Below are positions 1 through 5,564 of a stretch of DNA of 34,103 bases, piece after piece. The notes below the pieces were generated by a model. The model saw only the letters and a program-made list of their open reading frames with translations. It searched no databases and was not told the origin of the DNA. Source of the DNA: a virus; the IMG/VR virus record IMGVR_UViG_3300049489_000433, positions 1 through 34,103 of that record. One strand, given 5' to 3'. Every line of letters starts with the position of its first letter. Position 1 is the stretch's first letter. Made by a program: the position numbers and the translations under genes.

Positions 1-356
1 CCTTGTGAAACCTTACCGTCCTTACTGATTGTGATTGCTGGTGTCGTTGCCTCATGCTCAAGTACCCTATCTCCTGTCACATGGTCCGCGATCACCTTAG
101 CGTAGCCTGGAAGGTGCACGTTAAGATCAGTCGTCATACTCCCGCCTGTTACAGTCCAGCCACTGCTAGTAATAGGTGCGTAATTCACCTTATCCGCCAG
201 CTTCTCCAGGATCATCCTCAGGTCCTTCGCCTGCTTCAGTTCCTTCTCAAGATCGTATGCCCTGTTGCGTTCCTTACGTAATTCAACTCTCAGTGTTGAC
301 TCAATCTCCTCCATGCCCTTAACGATCAGATCATGACGCTTTTTAGATATATACAT
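1..356 (-). CDS. Hypothetical coiled-coil protein, C-terminus cut by window edge
   Basis: An open frame begins with ATG at 356 and runs off the left edge without a stop; 118 codons are visible. The first part (about residues 5-60) is charged and rich in E, K, R and L with heptad-like spacing, so it probably forms a coiled coil. The later part looks globular and beta-rich. It starts 9 bases after the stop of the upstream gene (366-554), so it belongs to the same leftward operon. No Shine-Dalgarno is visible; the leader is A/T-rich. I do not recognise a family. A minor structural or regulatory role is possible but unsupported. Confidence 0.7.
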   Translation of the reverse strand, partial: MYISKKRHDLIVKGMEEIESTLRVELRKERNRAYDLEKELKQAKDLRMILEKLADKVNYAPITSSGWTVTGGSMTTDLNVHLPGYAKVIADHVTGDRVLEHEATTPAITISKDGKVSQ

Positions 357-365
357 AGTGATATG

Positions 366-554
366 TTAGTACTCTCTGTTAAGACTCCTCAACTCCTCTG
401 TTAATACCTGAAACCGAGTCCGTAAATCGTTACGTCTCTTTTCCCACACAAGGTAGTACGGACAACCACTCGTCCCGCACCAGATCTTACCGGTATGTGA
501 TGTCTGAGGGCAGCGTGCAGTGCCACCACAGTAATTACACTTCTTGTTACTCAT
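366..554 (-). CDS. Small cysteine-rich, probably zinc-binding protein (62 aa)
   Basis: The N-terminal half contains C6-x2-C9, C15, C26 and C31, a spacing suited to one zinc knuckle or ribbon. The C-terminal half is a charged helix rich in R, L and E. The start at 554 is well supported: a GGAG lies 5 bases upstream, and the start overlaps the stop of the preceding gene by 8 bases, implying translational coupling. Phage zinc proteins of this size often bind nucleic acid or act as small regulators, but no specific function can be read from the sequence. Confidence 0.75.
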   Translation of the reverse strand: MSNKKCNYCGGTARCPQTSHTGKIWCGTSGCPYYLVWEKRRNDLRTRFQVLTEELRSLNREY

Positions 555-864
555 GGTCTCCTCGTAAGATGCTCTTAAGCTTCTCCGTCACCTCATCGTC
601 GGTCATATACACCATGCGTGAGCTGAGGCGGTGCGCCTCCTCCAGGTTAGACGGACTCATCCTAACTGGCTTTAACCAGTATGCAGCCCTCTTCCACCAG
701 GGTGTCATCTGCTCATGCTTCCTGCTATAGAGAGGTTCAATGTCGATCGTCGGCAACCACTCTGACTCATCCTCGAACACAACTGCAGCACCTGCTCGTA
801 TGTCCTCTGTGGCGAACCCGTGCGGTCCGTGATCGCCTACCTGTAGTGCTCGTACCTTCTTCAT
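547..864 (-). CDS. Hypothetical protein (105 aa)
   Basis: A compact protein with a beta-type N-terminus (about residues 1-35), a Trp-rich middle (around residues 60-67) and a C-terminal acidic/basic helix. No signal peptide or membrane segment is visible. The start ATG at 864 overlaps the stop of the upstream gene as ATGA, with AGGA just upstream, so it is almost certainly translated by coupling. The family is not recognised. It is a member of the recombinase-containing leftward operon. Confidence 0.75.
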   Translation of the reverse strand: MKKVRALQVGDHGPHGFATEDIRAGAAVVFEDESEWLPTIDIEPLYSRKHEQMTPWWKRAAYWLKPVRMSPSNLEEAHRLSSRMVYMTDDEVTEKLKSILRGDHE

Positions 865-1175
865 AGTCCTAGTGTTTTTATGTGATAAACATCATTCCCT
901 CCATCGATCATTCGCTCCTTGAGCGCAATCTTTGCCTCGTCGGACAACATACTGACTACGGATCTCTGGTTGTTCATGTCAAACATTGCCAGCATGTACA
1001 TGAAGTTGTCCCCCACGTTCTGAATATCCCGGATCCTACCTACCTTCTCTTCCATATATCCTCCAGGATTGCCGGCATACTGTCCCCACACGATCATGCA
1101 CGCGTTCCTCATGCTCTCAAACGCCTCGTCTGATGGTGGTGTGTAATACAAACGCGCCTCGTCTCTGTTGTTCAT
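861..1175 (-). CDS. Hypothetical protein (104 aa)
   Basis: Soluble and mixed alpha/beta in appearance, with many Met and Asn residues. It is directly coupled to the recombinase gene: its start overlaps the recombinase stop as ATGA (1172-1175), and its own stop overlaps the next start as ATGA. This places it in the recombinase transcript, where an accessory role such as a directionality factor is conceivable, but neither a helix-turn-helix nor any other DNA-binding motif is obvious. No family is recognised. Confidence 0.75.
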   Translation of the reverse strand: MNNRDEARLYYTPPSDEAFESMRNACMIVWGQYAGNPGGYMEEKVGRIRDIQNVGDNFMYMLAMFDMNNQRSVVSMLSDEAKIALKERMIDGGNDVYHIKTLGL

Positions 1176-1738
1176 ATCATGAATTTTTTATGTGCTTCCA
1201 ATAAGTCCTTATTAGTCACGCCTGCGTATATCTGTGTCGTAGCGATACTGCTATGCCCTAGCAACTCCTGCACGATACGCATGTTCGCGCCCTGTCTGAG
1301 CACGTGAGTCGCCATGCTGTGCCTGATCTTGTGTGGAGTGATCCACTGCTCAAGACCGACCGCCTTCGCTCGCTCCTTGATCATGATCTGTGCCCACCTC
1401 GACGTTATGTTGAACACCTTGTTAGGGTCCTTCTCATCCTTTCCGGTCCTCTTCTCCAAGTACGTACACACTATGCGTACACACTCCGGCGAGAAAAACA
1501 CAACACGCTGCTTGCCACCCTTACCCATAACGGACACCTCCAGGGTTTCGTCCTCCCTCGGGTCAAGAAACGGCTCTACCGGCAGATCAAGTGCTTCGCT
1601 GATGCGTAGCCCTGTTGAGAATAAGACGTGTATGAGCGCGTAGTCGCGCCATCCGTGGCTGTCCTTACGCTCGATAGCGTCCGCCATCTTCATGATCACG
1701 TCCTTCTCCAGAAACTTGATCCTCCGTGCCTGCTTCAT
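1172..1738 (-). CDS. Short tyrosine recombinase, catalytic domain only
   Basis: All catalytic residues of the tyrosine recombinase/Xer family are present: R45 (GLRISEAL), K73 (GKGGKQR), H136-x2-R139 (HKIRH), H162 (LGHSS) and the nucleophile Y171. At 188 residues it is much shorter than XerC/XerD or phage integrases (about 300-400), because the N-terminal SAM-like core-binding and arm-binding domains are absent. The size is close to FimB/FimE-type invertases (about 200 residues). Both ends are coupled to neighbours by ATGA overlaps (1735-1738 and 1172-1175). Likely roles are site-specific integration, dimer resolution or DNA inversion. The closest candidate sites are the inverted repeats at 2194-2268 and 5451-5564. 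Family assignment is firm; the biological role is inferred. Confidence 0.95.
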   Translation of the reverse strand: MKQARRIKFLEKDVIMKMADAIERKDSHGWRDYALIHVLFSTGLRISEALDLPVEPFLDPREDETLEVSVMGKGGKQRVVFFSPECVRIVCTYLEKRTGKDEKDPNKVFNITSRWAQIMIKERAKAVGLEQWITPHKIRHSMATHVLRQGANMRIVQELLGHSSIATTQIYAGVTNKDLLEAHKKFMI

Positions 1739-1908
1739 TCTGTAAATACTTTATCCTGGCAACGCTGACACATCCCACTGATCGCAAACTCCCGTTCCGA
1801 CAGATTGTCCTTGAATAGGCCAACCTCCTCACCACATGTAGGGCAGTTGCCCTTGTTAATTTCCTCCAGCATGTCCGGGAATATCTTCCCGATGATGTCT
1901 CTGTTCAT
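1735..1908 (-). CDS. Small zinc-ribbon-like protein (57 aa)
   Basis: Two CxxC knuckles are visible (CPTC and CQRC), about 26 residues apart, the usual arrangement of a zinc ribbon. The reading frame is open further upstream, but the ATG at 1908 is preferred because it follows the upstream gene's stop by 13 bases; a longer start would overlap that gene. Its stop overlaps the recombinase start (ATGA), so the two are probably translated together. It might be a DNA-binding partner of the catalytic-only recombinase, but that is inference. Confidence 0.7.
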   Translation of the reverse strand: MNRDIIGKIFPDMLEEINKGNCPTCGEEVGLFKDNLSEREFAISGMCQRCQDKVFTE

Positions 1909-1921
1909 ATAGTAGTAAATA

Positions 1922-2101
1922 TTACCGGTAATACGATTGCTGGCCGTAGTCGCCGTAATCCTCATGGCTCATGTCGGCAACTACATCCTCCTTGATAAAT
2001 AGCAACCACACCCACCAGAGAATATACGCAACAACGATGATCTTACCGATCACTTTGTACGTACTCTCACTCATACCCTTGCGTTCTGTTTCGTGTTGCA
2101 T
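1922..2101 (-). CDS. Small single-pass membrane protein
   Basis: A strongly hydrophobic stretch (IGKIIVVAYILWWVWLLFI) forms one transmembrane helix, followed by an acidic tail rich in D, Y and Q. The first ATG is at 2101; a second ATG at 2074 has AAGGG only one base upstream, so the exact start is uncertain. The gene begins just after the hairpin at 2116-2136. Membrane proteins this small in phage early operons can be holin-like, superinfection-exclusion or host-modulating proteins; nothing here decides among these. Confidence 0.6.
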   Translation of the reverse strand: MQHETERKGMSESTYKVIGKIIVVAYILWWVWLLFIKEDVVADMSHEDYGDYGQQSYYR

Positions 2102-2115
2102 ACTTTGTATATTAC

Positions 2116-2136
2116 CACGCAACGTTTTGTTGCGTG
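2116..2136. repeat. Perfect 8-bp hairpin
   Basis: Arms CACGCAAC and GTTGCGTG flank a 5-base loop. It sits immediately upstream of the membrane-protein gene on the minus strand, where it could act as an operator or a 5' leader hairpin. There is no T-run typical of an intrinsic terminator. Confidence 0.6.
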
Positions 2137-2193
2137 AATACTGTTAATCCACAGATGCCCTTGCGTTCTCTCAAAATGAGATGCCGACAGCAC

Positions 2194-2268
2194 CTCGGTA
2201 CCGTACCAGTATGTGATCACGCCCTCCCGACGATCATACATTCTCTGTTTTACCGGTACGGTACCGAG
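2194..2268. repeat. 14-bp perfect inverted repeat built from GGTAC-N-GTACC dyads
   Basis: CTCGGTACCGTACC (2194-2207) is repeated in inverted orientation at 2255-2268. Each arm contains its own 5-bp dyad around a single central base, so the element is nested. Between the arms a partial second pairing (GTAT/GATC elements around 2210 and 2233) could extend the structure. This architecture fits a protein-binding site, recombination site or cruciform. Confidence 0.65.
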
Positions 2269-2423
2269 TGGCCGTATCCTTGACGTCCTCGCGCCTCATC
2301 TCGCCGCCCCTTACGTTGCTAACACTCACCTATTGAGTGAGGAGTCGGGGTGGTAGCTCCTCAATAGGGGGCACGTCCTTGGTGGAAAGGGAAGGACATG
2401 CACCCGATGAAGGGCTGAAGGTT

Positions 2424-2927
2424 CTATTGCTTTATAATCGGCATGAGTAGGGCACGTGCTGTGCCGTTGTTGTTGGTGAATACGATTGGCTTCTTTGTAT
2501 CAAACAAGTGCATAGTCACACCATCTAACTTGCCCTTGTTTTGCTTCGCAAGTTCCTGGAACGCCCGTGCTATGTCCTGTAGGTATTCGGGATTGACTGA
2601 AACCGATATGGTCGCGTCCTCAATGTTAGGTATAACGCTTTCATATTTTGGGAAACGATCACCAGCAAGGGTGAAACTCGCGGGATATAGTGCACCTTTT
2701 GATTTGATCGTAGCGTCATTGCCTGCCATTTCTATATGTTCTATTGTTTTTGCACCCTTAGGGAGTCCAACAATGACGGGGGCTGATAAGTCCTTTCCGG
2801 CATCGCTCTGTACCTCTATGAGTCGGTATGAGTCTGTAGCCACTAGCTTGTCCTTAGTAACAAGCACTCCTGCCAGCTCTTGCTTGATATCGGTCTTCGC
2901 TGTAAATGCTGATAGATTTTTTATCAT
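2424..2927 (-). CDS. Abbreviated DNA sliding-clamp-like protein (167 aa)
   Basis: Several hallmarks of the DNA polymerase III beta subunit (DnaN) appear in the right order: LVATDSYRL (28-36), matching the domain II VATDGHRL signature; FPKYESVIP (92-100), matching FPDYxxVxP at the end of domain II; VNPEYLQDIARAF (111-123); and a C-terminus RALLMPI (158-164), matching the terminal VMPM segment. DnaN is about 366 residues with three domains. Here domain I, the start of domain II and the first half of domain III are missing. It may be a processivity factor for a phage or host polymerase, or a decoy that binds clamp partners. The start lies 2 bases after the upstream stop. Family similarity is fairly clear; function is inferred. 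Confidence 0.75.
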   Translation of the reverse strand: MIKNLSAFTAKTDIKQELAGVLVTKDKLVATDSYRLIEVQSDAGKDLSAPVIVGLPKGAKTIEHIEMAGNDATIKSKGALYPASFTLAGDRFPKYESVIPNIEDATISVSVNPEYLQDIARAFQELAKQNKGKLDGVTMHLFDTKKPIVFTNNNGTARALLMPIIKQ

Positions 2928-2929
2928 GG

Positions 2930-3196
2930 TTATATATATAGTGTTGCGTCCAATAGCTCGCGCTTGTCCAGCGATACGACTACTCCAAAGTGCTCATTGA
3001 GTCCTTGCACGCTGTAGAGCTTGTGTGTGTCCATGTCTAGCCATGTTGGAAAGCCTCCTATATATGACTGGCCGTTATAGCGCATGCTGTTAGTCTTTGA
3101 CTGCTTTTTGACCTCTTGCACCGCGTCCGCGAGCGTGTCGCACACTTTTAGCGTGCGCGTGCCTGTCTTGTTGTGTTTGATAGCTTGATACCTCAT
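2930..3196 (-). CDS. Hypothetical protein (88 aa)
   Basis: A soluble protein whose C-terminal half (about residues 55-85) alternates hydrophobic and polar residues like beta strands. The frame is open to 3280, but the ATG at 3196 is preferred because AAGGA lies directly upstream (3198-3202), one of the few good ribosome sites in the window. It ends 2 bases before the clamp gene, so the two are co-transcribed. No family is recognised. Confidence 0.65.
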   Translation of the reverse strand: MRYQAIKHNKTGTRTLKVCDTLADAVQEVKKQSKTNSMRYNGQSYIGGFPTWLDMDTHKLYSVQGLNEHFGVVVSLDKRELLDATLYI

Positions 3197-3305
3197 ATCC
3201 TTGTGTAATGGTTGCGAATAAATAATGGGGCATGGTAAATATCCGCACCCCGTCACTGCACTGAATAGGTATATATTCAATACAGTGCGGAAGGCCGATT
3301 GTGTG

Positions 3306-3512
3306 TTACTGGTTCAAATACTGTGCGCGTGCATACGCTCCATCGTGGTTGATCTCATCGCTTGCCACGATCTGTACCGCATACGATCCTTGCGGGTACA
3401 CGTTCACGCTGTTGTACTTCTCGTATAGTCGATTGCGTAGTGCTGTAGCTTCTTGTATTTCTTGTGCCGTTTGATATTGCATTGTGTAGACAATTTCTTT
3501 TTTGGGTTGCAT
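3306..3512 (-). CDS. Hypothetical protein (68 aa)
   Basis: A short soluble protein with an amphipathic helix around residues 14-33 and a short beta segment (YAVQIVASDE). It starts with ATG at 3512; an internal ATG at 3482 is possible. The overlapping frame 3355-3561 is rejected as a shadow because it lacks protein-like composition. The 109-base gap downstream (3197-3305) contains an imperfect hairpin (arms around GCACTG/CAGTGC). No family is recognised. Confidence 0.55.
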   Translation of the reverse strand: MQPKKEIVYTMQYQTAQEIQEATALRNRLYEKYNSVNVYPQGSYAVQIVASDEINHDGAYARAQYLNQ

Positions 3513-3527
3513 GGTGTTGTGTTGTGA

Positions 3528-3842
3528 TTATTTGGCTTCGTATGTGTAAACCGTCACCCATCTAGGCGCTTCCCATCGTCCGCGCTTGCCTTGCTTCTGA
3601 TATTGCTCGCGCGTTGCGCTCACGTAACCGCCTTTCAATTTCTCAACGGTAACTTGATTGTCATAGGGCATACCGTCCTCTTTGGTCATGCGTGAGAGCC
3701 ATATACGCGTGCCTGTAGTGATCTCCTTTGTTTTCTTGTCGATGTCATACGCTTCCACTTTCAGGTCATCAGTGTGGCCCTGTGAGATTGTCGGGAGTGC
3801 TTCAAGTTCCGCGAGCGTGTAGTTGCGTTCTTTTAGTTTCAT
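3528..3842 (-). CDS. Hypothetical protein (104 aa)
   Basis: A charged, soluble protein with a beta-rich middle and a basic, aromatic C-terminus (KRGRWEAPRWVTVYTYEAK, residues 86-104). Start ATG is at 3842, 4 bases after the antirestriction gene, so the two are probably co-translated. The composition suggests a small nucleic-acid-associated or regulatory protein, but no known domain can be named. Confidence 0.65.
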   Translation of the reverse strand: MKLKERNYTLAELEALPTISQGHTDDLKVEAYDIDKKTKEITTGTRIWLSRMTKEDGMPYDNQVTVEKLKGGYVSATREQYQKQGKRGRWEAPRWVTVYTYEAK

Positions 3843-3846
3843 ATAG

Positions 3847-4389
3847 TTATATGTGGCGGAAGTAATGGCCGTCTTGCTCTGAATAATCCATCATCAATTC
3901 ACGCGCTGCATATTCCCAATCTATGCAATAGTGAGGCCATGACTGGCTTATGTTTGCTTCGATGTTTTCCGCATGGTCGCGTGCAAACTCTATGTCACTT
4001 TCAAACTTCCCCACATACGACTCCTCAAAATCATTGAGTGCATGATTGCTCTCAATTCTTAGCGCATGGTATGCGTCGACGGCTTCTTGCCCGTGATCCG
4101 CAATAAGATCAAGCTCGGTCTGTATGTGGTCTGGTGTCTCCTCATTCTCTCTTAACTCCTGCTCGCTCTTTTCGATCTCTACTAGAAACTGCTTGACGGT
4201 CATGTCTGCTCCCCTTCCATACCAATCATCACACCGGAAAAAAGATGCATACACTGGCTCGCCGTCCTTGTTGTGCGTTGTCGGCTCGCCTACTAGAAAA
4301 CCGCTCACGCCCTGCGCGCCTGTTTTCATTATTTCAGGTGGTAATACGCTCAGCATGTCGTCATATATGCGGGCTAGTGTTGTGTTCAT
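3847..4389 (-). CDS. ArdA-like antirestriction protein with unusual N-terminus
   Basis: The C-terminal half (about residues 95-180) matches the ArdA pattern: an LIADHG-type helix, FEESYVGKFES (121-131), FA near 135-136, the YCIDWEYAAREL segment (154-165) and a final GHYF. ArdA proteins are acidic DNA mimics that block type I restriction enzymes; this protein is also strongly acidic. The 180-residue length is close to the family's 165-170, but residues 1-80 (including LVGEPTTHNKDGEPVYASFF) do not look like the usual ArdA N-terminus. The ATG at 4389 is chosen because a longer TTG start (4485) would overlap the small upstream gene. It would act early, shortly after DNA entry. Confidence 0.8.
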   Translation of the reverse strand: MNTTLARIYDDMLSVLPPEIMKTGAQGVSGFLVGEPTTHNKDGEPVYASFFRCDDWYGRGADMTVKQFLVEIEKSEQELRENEETPDHIQTELDLIADHGQEAVDAYHALRIESNHALNDFEESYVGKFESDIEFARDHAENIEANISQSWPHYCIDWEYAARELMMDYSEQDGHYFRHI

Positions 4390-4414
4390 GTTTTTGTTAA
4401 TGAGTGAGTGACTG

Positions 4415-4528
4415 TTAAATATAGAGATCAAGTGTGTGCATGATCCATTCGTGCACGGTTGCCATGAGTGCGAGAGATAGAGCAAAGCAAAAGAACAATA
4501 AAAACATATTTATAGTGTCCTTGTTCAT
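4415..4528 (-). CDS. Tiny membrane protein (37 aa), first gene of leftward operon
   Basis: An ATG-started frame of 37 codons is almost entirely one hydrophobic helix (FLLFFCFALSLALMATV) followed by HEWIMH and a short tail. It lies directly downstream of the strong leftward promoter (4592-4620) and 25 bases before the ArdA-like gene, so it would be the first gene transcribed. The HExxMH-like histidines resemble metal-binding membrane motifs but a 37-residue protein cannot form such an enzyme. It could be a host-membrane modulator. No Shine-Dalgarno is visible. Confidence 0.5.
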   Translation of the reverse strand: MNKDTINMFLLFFCFALSLALMATVHEWIMHTLDLYI

Positions 4529-4591
4529 GTCTAGTAGATAAGTAGATAATAATGTGTTGCAATGTGCATTTTTCATCATTACAACATTTTT

Positions 4592-4620
4592 ATCCTAGCA
4601 CGTCAACGTTTTATTGTCAA
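4592..4620 (-). promoter_or_regulatory. Strong sigma70-like promoter for leftward operon
   Basis: On the minus strand a perfect TTGACA (-35, 4615-4620) is followed after exactly 17 bases by TAGGAT (-10, 4592-4597). Transcription would start near 4585 and enter the 37-residue membrane gene and the ArdA-like gene. Confidence 0.7.
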
Positions 4621-4699
4621 GCGAAAAAGCATTGACTATTCGCTATTTGTTGTGGATAACTTCGCAATTTGTATAAAATGCGAATACATAAAATGTATT
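4621..4699. promoter_or_regulatory. Operator-like cluster and DnaA box upstream of leftward promoter
   Basis: GCGAA occurs four times in alternating orientation (4621-4625, 4639-4643 inverted, 4661-4665 inverted, 4680-4684). The last two copies form a TTCGCA/TGCGAA dyad. A perfect DnaA box on the reverse strand (TGTGGATAA, 4651-4659) lies between them, followed by a 7-bp hairpin (4683-4689/4693-4699). A weak plus-strand promoter-like pair (TTGACT 4632-4637, GATAAC 4655-4660) overlaps. The rest of 4529-4907 holds T-tracts and the terminator at 4842-4872, with no supported gene. Confidence 0.5.
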
Positions 4700-4841
4700 A
4701 TATCGCTCTATTGAGCCGTGCGCGTGTGTCATGCCCTGCCTTGTGTTGTTTTTTGCCCTTATTTTTTACCCTGCCATATTTTTTGCGGTTGTCAACCCGA
4801 CCCGAGAAACCGAGAGTGTCTTTAACTTTATACTAAAGAAA

Positions 4842-4872
4842 GGGTCCCCCGAGCATGCGCGTGAGGGGACCC
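4842..4872 (-). terminator. Intrinsic terminator of the ribbon-helix-helix-like gene
   Basis: A perfect 8-bp stem (GGGTCCCC 4842-4849 / GGGGACCC 4865-4872) is followed on the minus strand by TTTCTTT. It lies 35 bases past the stop of the gene at 4908-5306, and would keep that transcript from entering the main leftward operon. Confidence 0.65.
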
Positions 4873-4907
4873 ATTTCCTAAAAGGGTGTCATACCGTCCA
4901 AGGGACC

Positions 4908-5306
4908 CTACTCCGGTTCCATGAACTCTGAAAATGTGATGGTCTGTTGCGCTGCCTTAGACCTCCACAAATTGATCTCAGCCAGCATTTTAGTTCCGCT
5001 ATCAAGGAAAGGCTGGAACATCTTCACCGCCCCGATCTGAATCAAAGCCCCATCTTTTTCCGGTTCCATCTTCCCACCGTATTTCCTCACGTATGCCTCT
5101 GCCACTTCCTCTGCGGTGTACTCCTTAGAAGCAGGATCACTCTCTTTCCCAGTACCACCACCTTTGTGTTTCGTATACCAAACCTTCAAATAGTACCCCG
5201 CGATGATAGCAAGAAGCGCTGAACTGAAGGTTTTATGTCCCTCTTCCTTCTGGATGTATTCGATAATCTCCAAAGCCCTAGGTGTAAAATCTACTGTTTT
5301 TCTCAT
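4908..5306 (-). CDS. Putative ribbon-helix-helix regulator (132 aa)
   Basis: The first 40 residues read as a short strand (RKTVDFT) followed by two helices (RALEIIEYIQKEE and FSSALLAIIAGYYLKVW), the layout of Arc/CopG-type DNA-binding domains. The remaining 90 residues are a charged linker and a helical region that could mediate oligomerisation. ATG at 5306 is preferred over 5330 because the domain begins there. It is a single-gene unit with its own promoter (5375-5404) and terminator, placed between the leftward and rightward operons, which suits a lysis-lysogeny or early-late regulator. The fold is a pattern call, not certain. Confidence 0.6.
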   Translation of the reverse strand: MRKTVDFTPRALEIIEYIQKEEGHKTFSSALLAIIAGYYLKVWYTKHKGGGTGKESDPASKEYTAEEVAEAYVRKYGGKMEPEKDGALIQIGAVKMFQPFLDSGTKMLAEINLWRSKAAQQTITFSEFMEPE

Positions 5307-5374
5307 ATTAGTCACATAAATTACATACATTAGTAGTGTTTTTACTGTAATCTTTCATACAGAATTAGTCAAAT

Positions 5375-5404
5375 TTTATCAATTATTATACAATACTTTG
5401 TCAA
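5375..5404 (-). promoter_or_regulatory. Promoter for the ribbon-helix-helix-like gene
   Basis: On the minus strand TTGACA (5399-5404) is followed after 18 bases by GATAAA (5375-5380). A perfect TATAAT (5385-5390) also lies between them but has no good -35 partner. Either would start transcription about 40-60 bases before the gene. Confidence 0.55.
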
Positions 5405-5450
5405 TGGTTTCTATATTCTAAGCCATATTTTACGGCTCAACAATAGGGTT

Positions 5451-5564
5451 TACCCCCTGGATACCTATCCGAAGAAAGTTTTCTTCTTATTCTCTCATTC
5501 TTCCAAGTCTTATCCCTTATAATTAAATTCGTAAGGTGTTGTTATATAGGTATCCAGGGGGGTA
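5451..5564. repeat. 16-bp perfect inverted repeat enclosing 77 bases
   Basis: CCCCCTGGATACCTAT (5453-5468) recurs in inverted orientation at 5546-5561. Beyond it the arms continue with a 5-C versus 6-C difference and a matching TA. The interior has a hairpin (GAAGAAA/TTTCTTC, 5471-5486) and a perfect TATAAT (5518-5523, plus strand). It could be a cruciform origin element, a terminator-like structure or an invertible promoter segment. Confidence 0.7.

Larger units (their letters stand above)
2102..2423. other. Gene-free, highly structured intergenic segment
   Basis: No convincing gene lies in these 322 bases. Four secondary-structure elements are visible: a perfect 8-bp hairpin (2116-2123/2129-2136), a 14-bp perfect inverted repeat (2194-2207/2255-2268), a bulged repeat built on CTATTGAG (2330-2337/2360-2367) and a 6-bp hairpin (2375-2380/2392-2397). 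One near DnaA box (one mismatch) lies at 2145-2153. It follows the clamp gene on the transcribed strand. Candidate roles are an untranslated regulatory RNA, a replication origin, a recombination site for the nearby recombinase, or an attenuator. Confidence 0.6.

Noticed and set aside
54-281. Plus-strand frame at the left end
   Set aside because: It is antisense to the partial coiled-coil gene, whose frame stays open across the whole stretch and is operon-coupled.
2443-3000. 185-codon plus-strand frame opposite the clamp gene
   Set aside because: It is the mirror of the clamp-like gene, which has clear DnaN signatures.
3355-3561. Minus-strand frame overlapping 3306-3512
   Set aside because: Its product is rich in H, R and T with no protein-like pattern; the other frame fits the operon and has an ATG in a good position.
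4749-4784. Phased T-tracts as bent DNA
   Set aside because: The three T6 tracts are spaced about 13 and 17 bases apart, not by a helical turn.
4731-4931. 66-codon plus-strand frame with a hydrophobic N-terminus
   Set aside because: It runs through the terminator hairpin at 4842-4872 and overlaps the end of the minus-strand gene at 4908; the hydrophobic part comes from T-tracts. No ribosome site.
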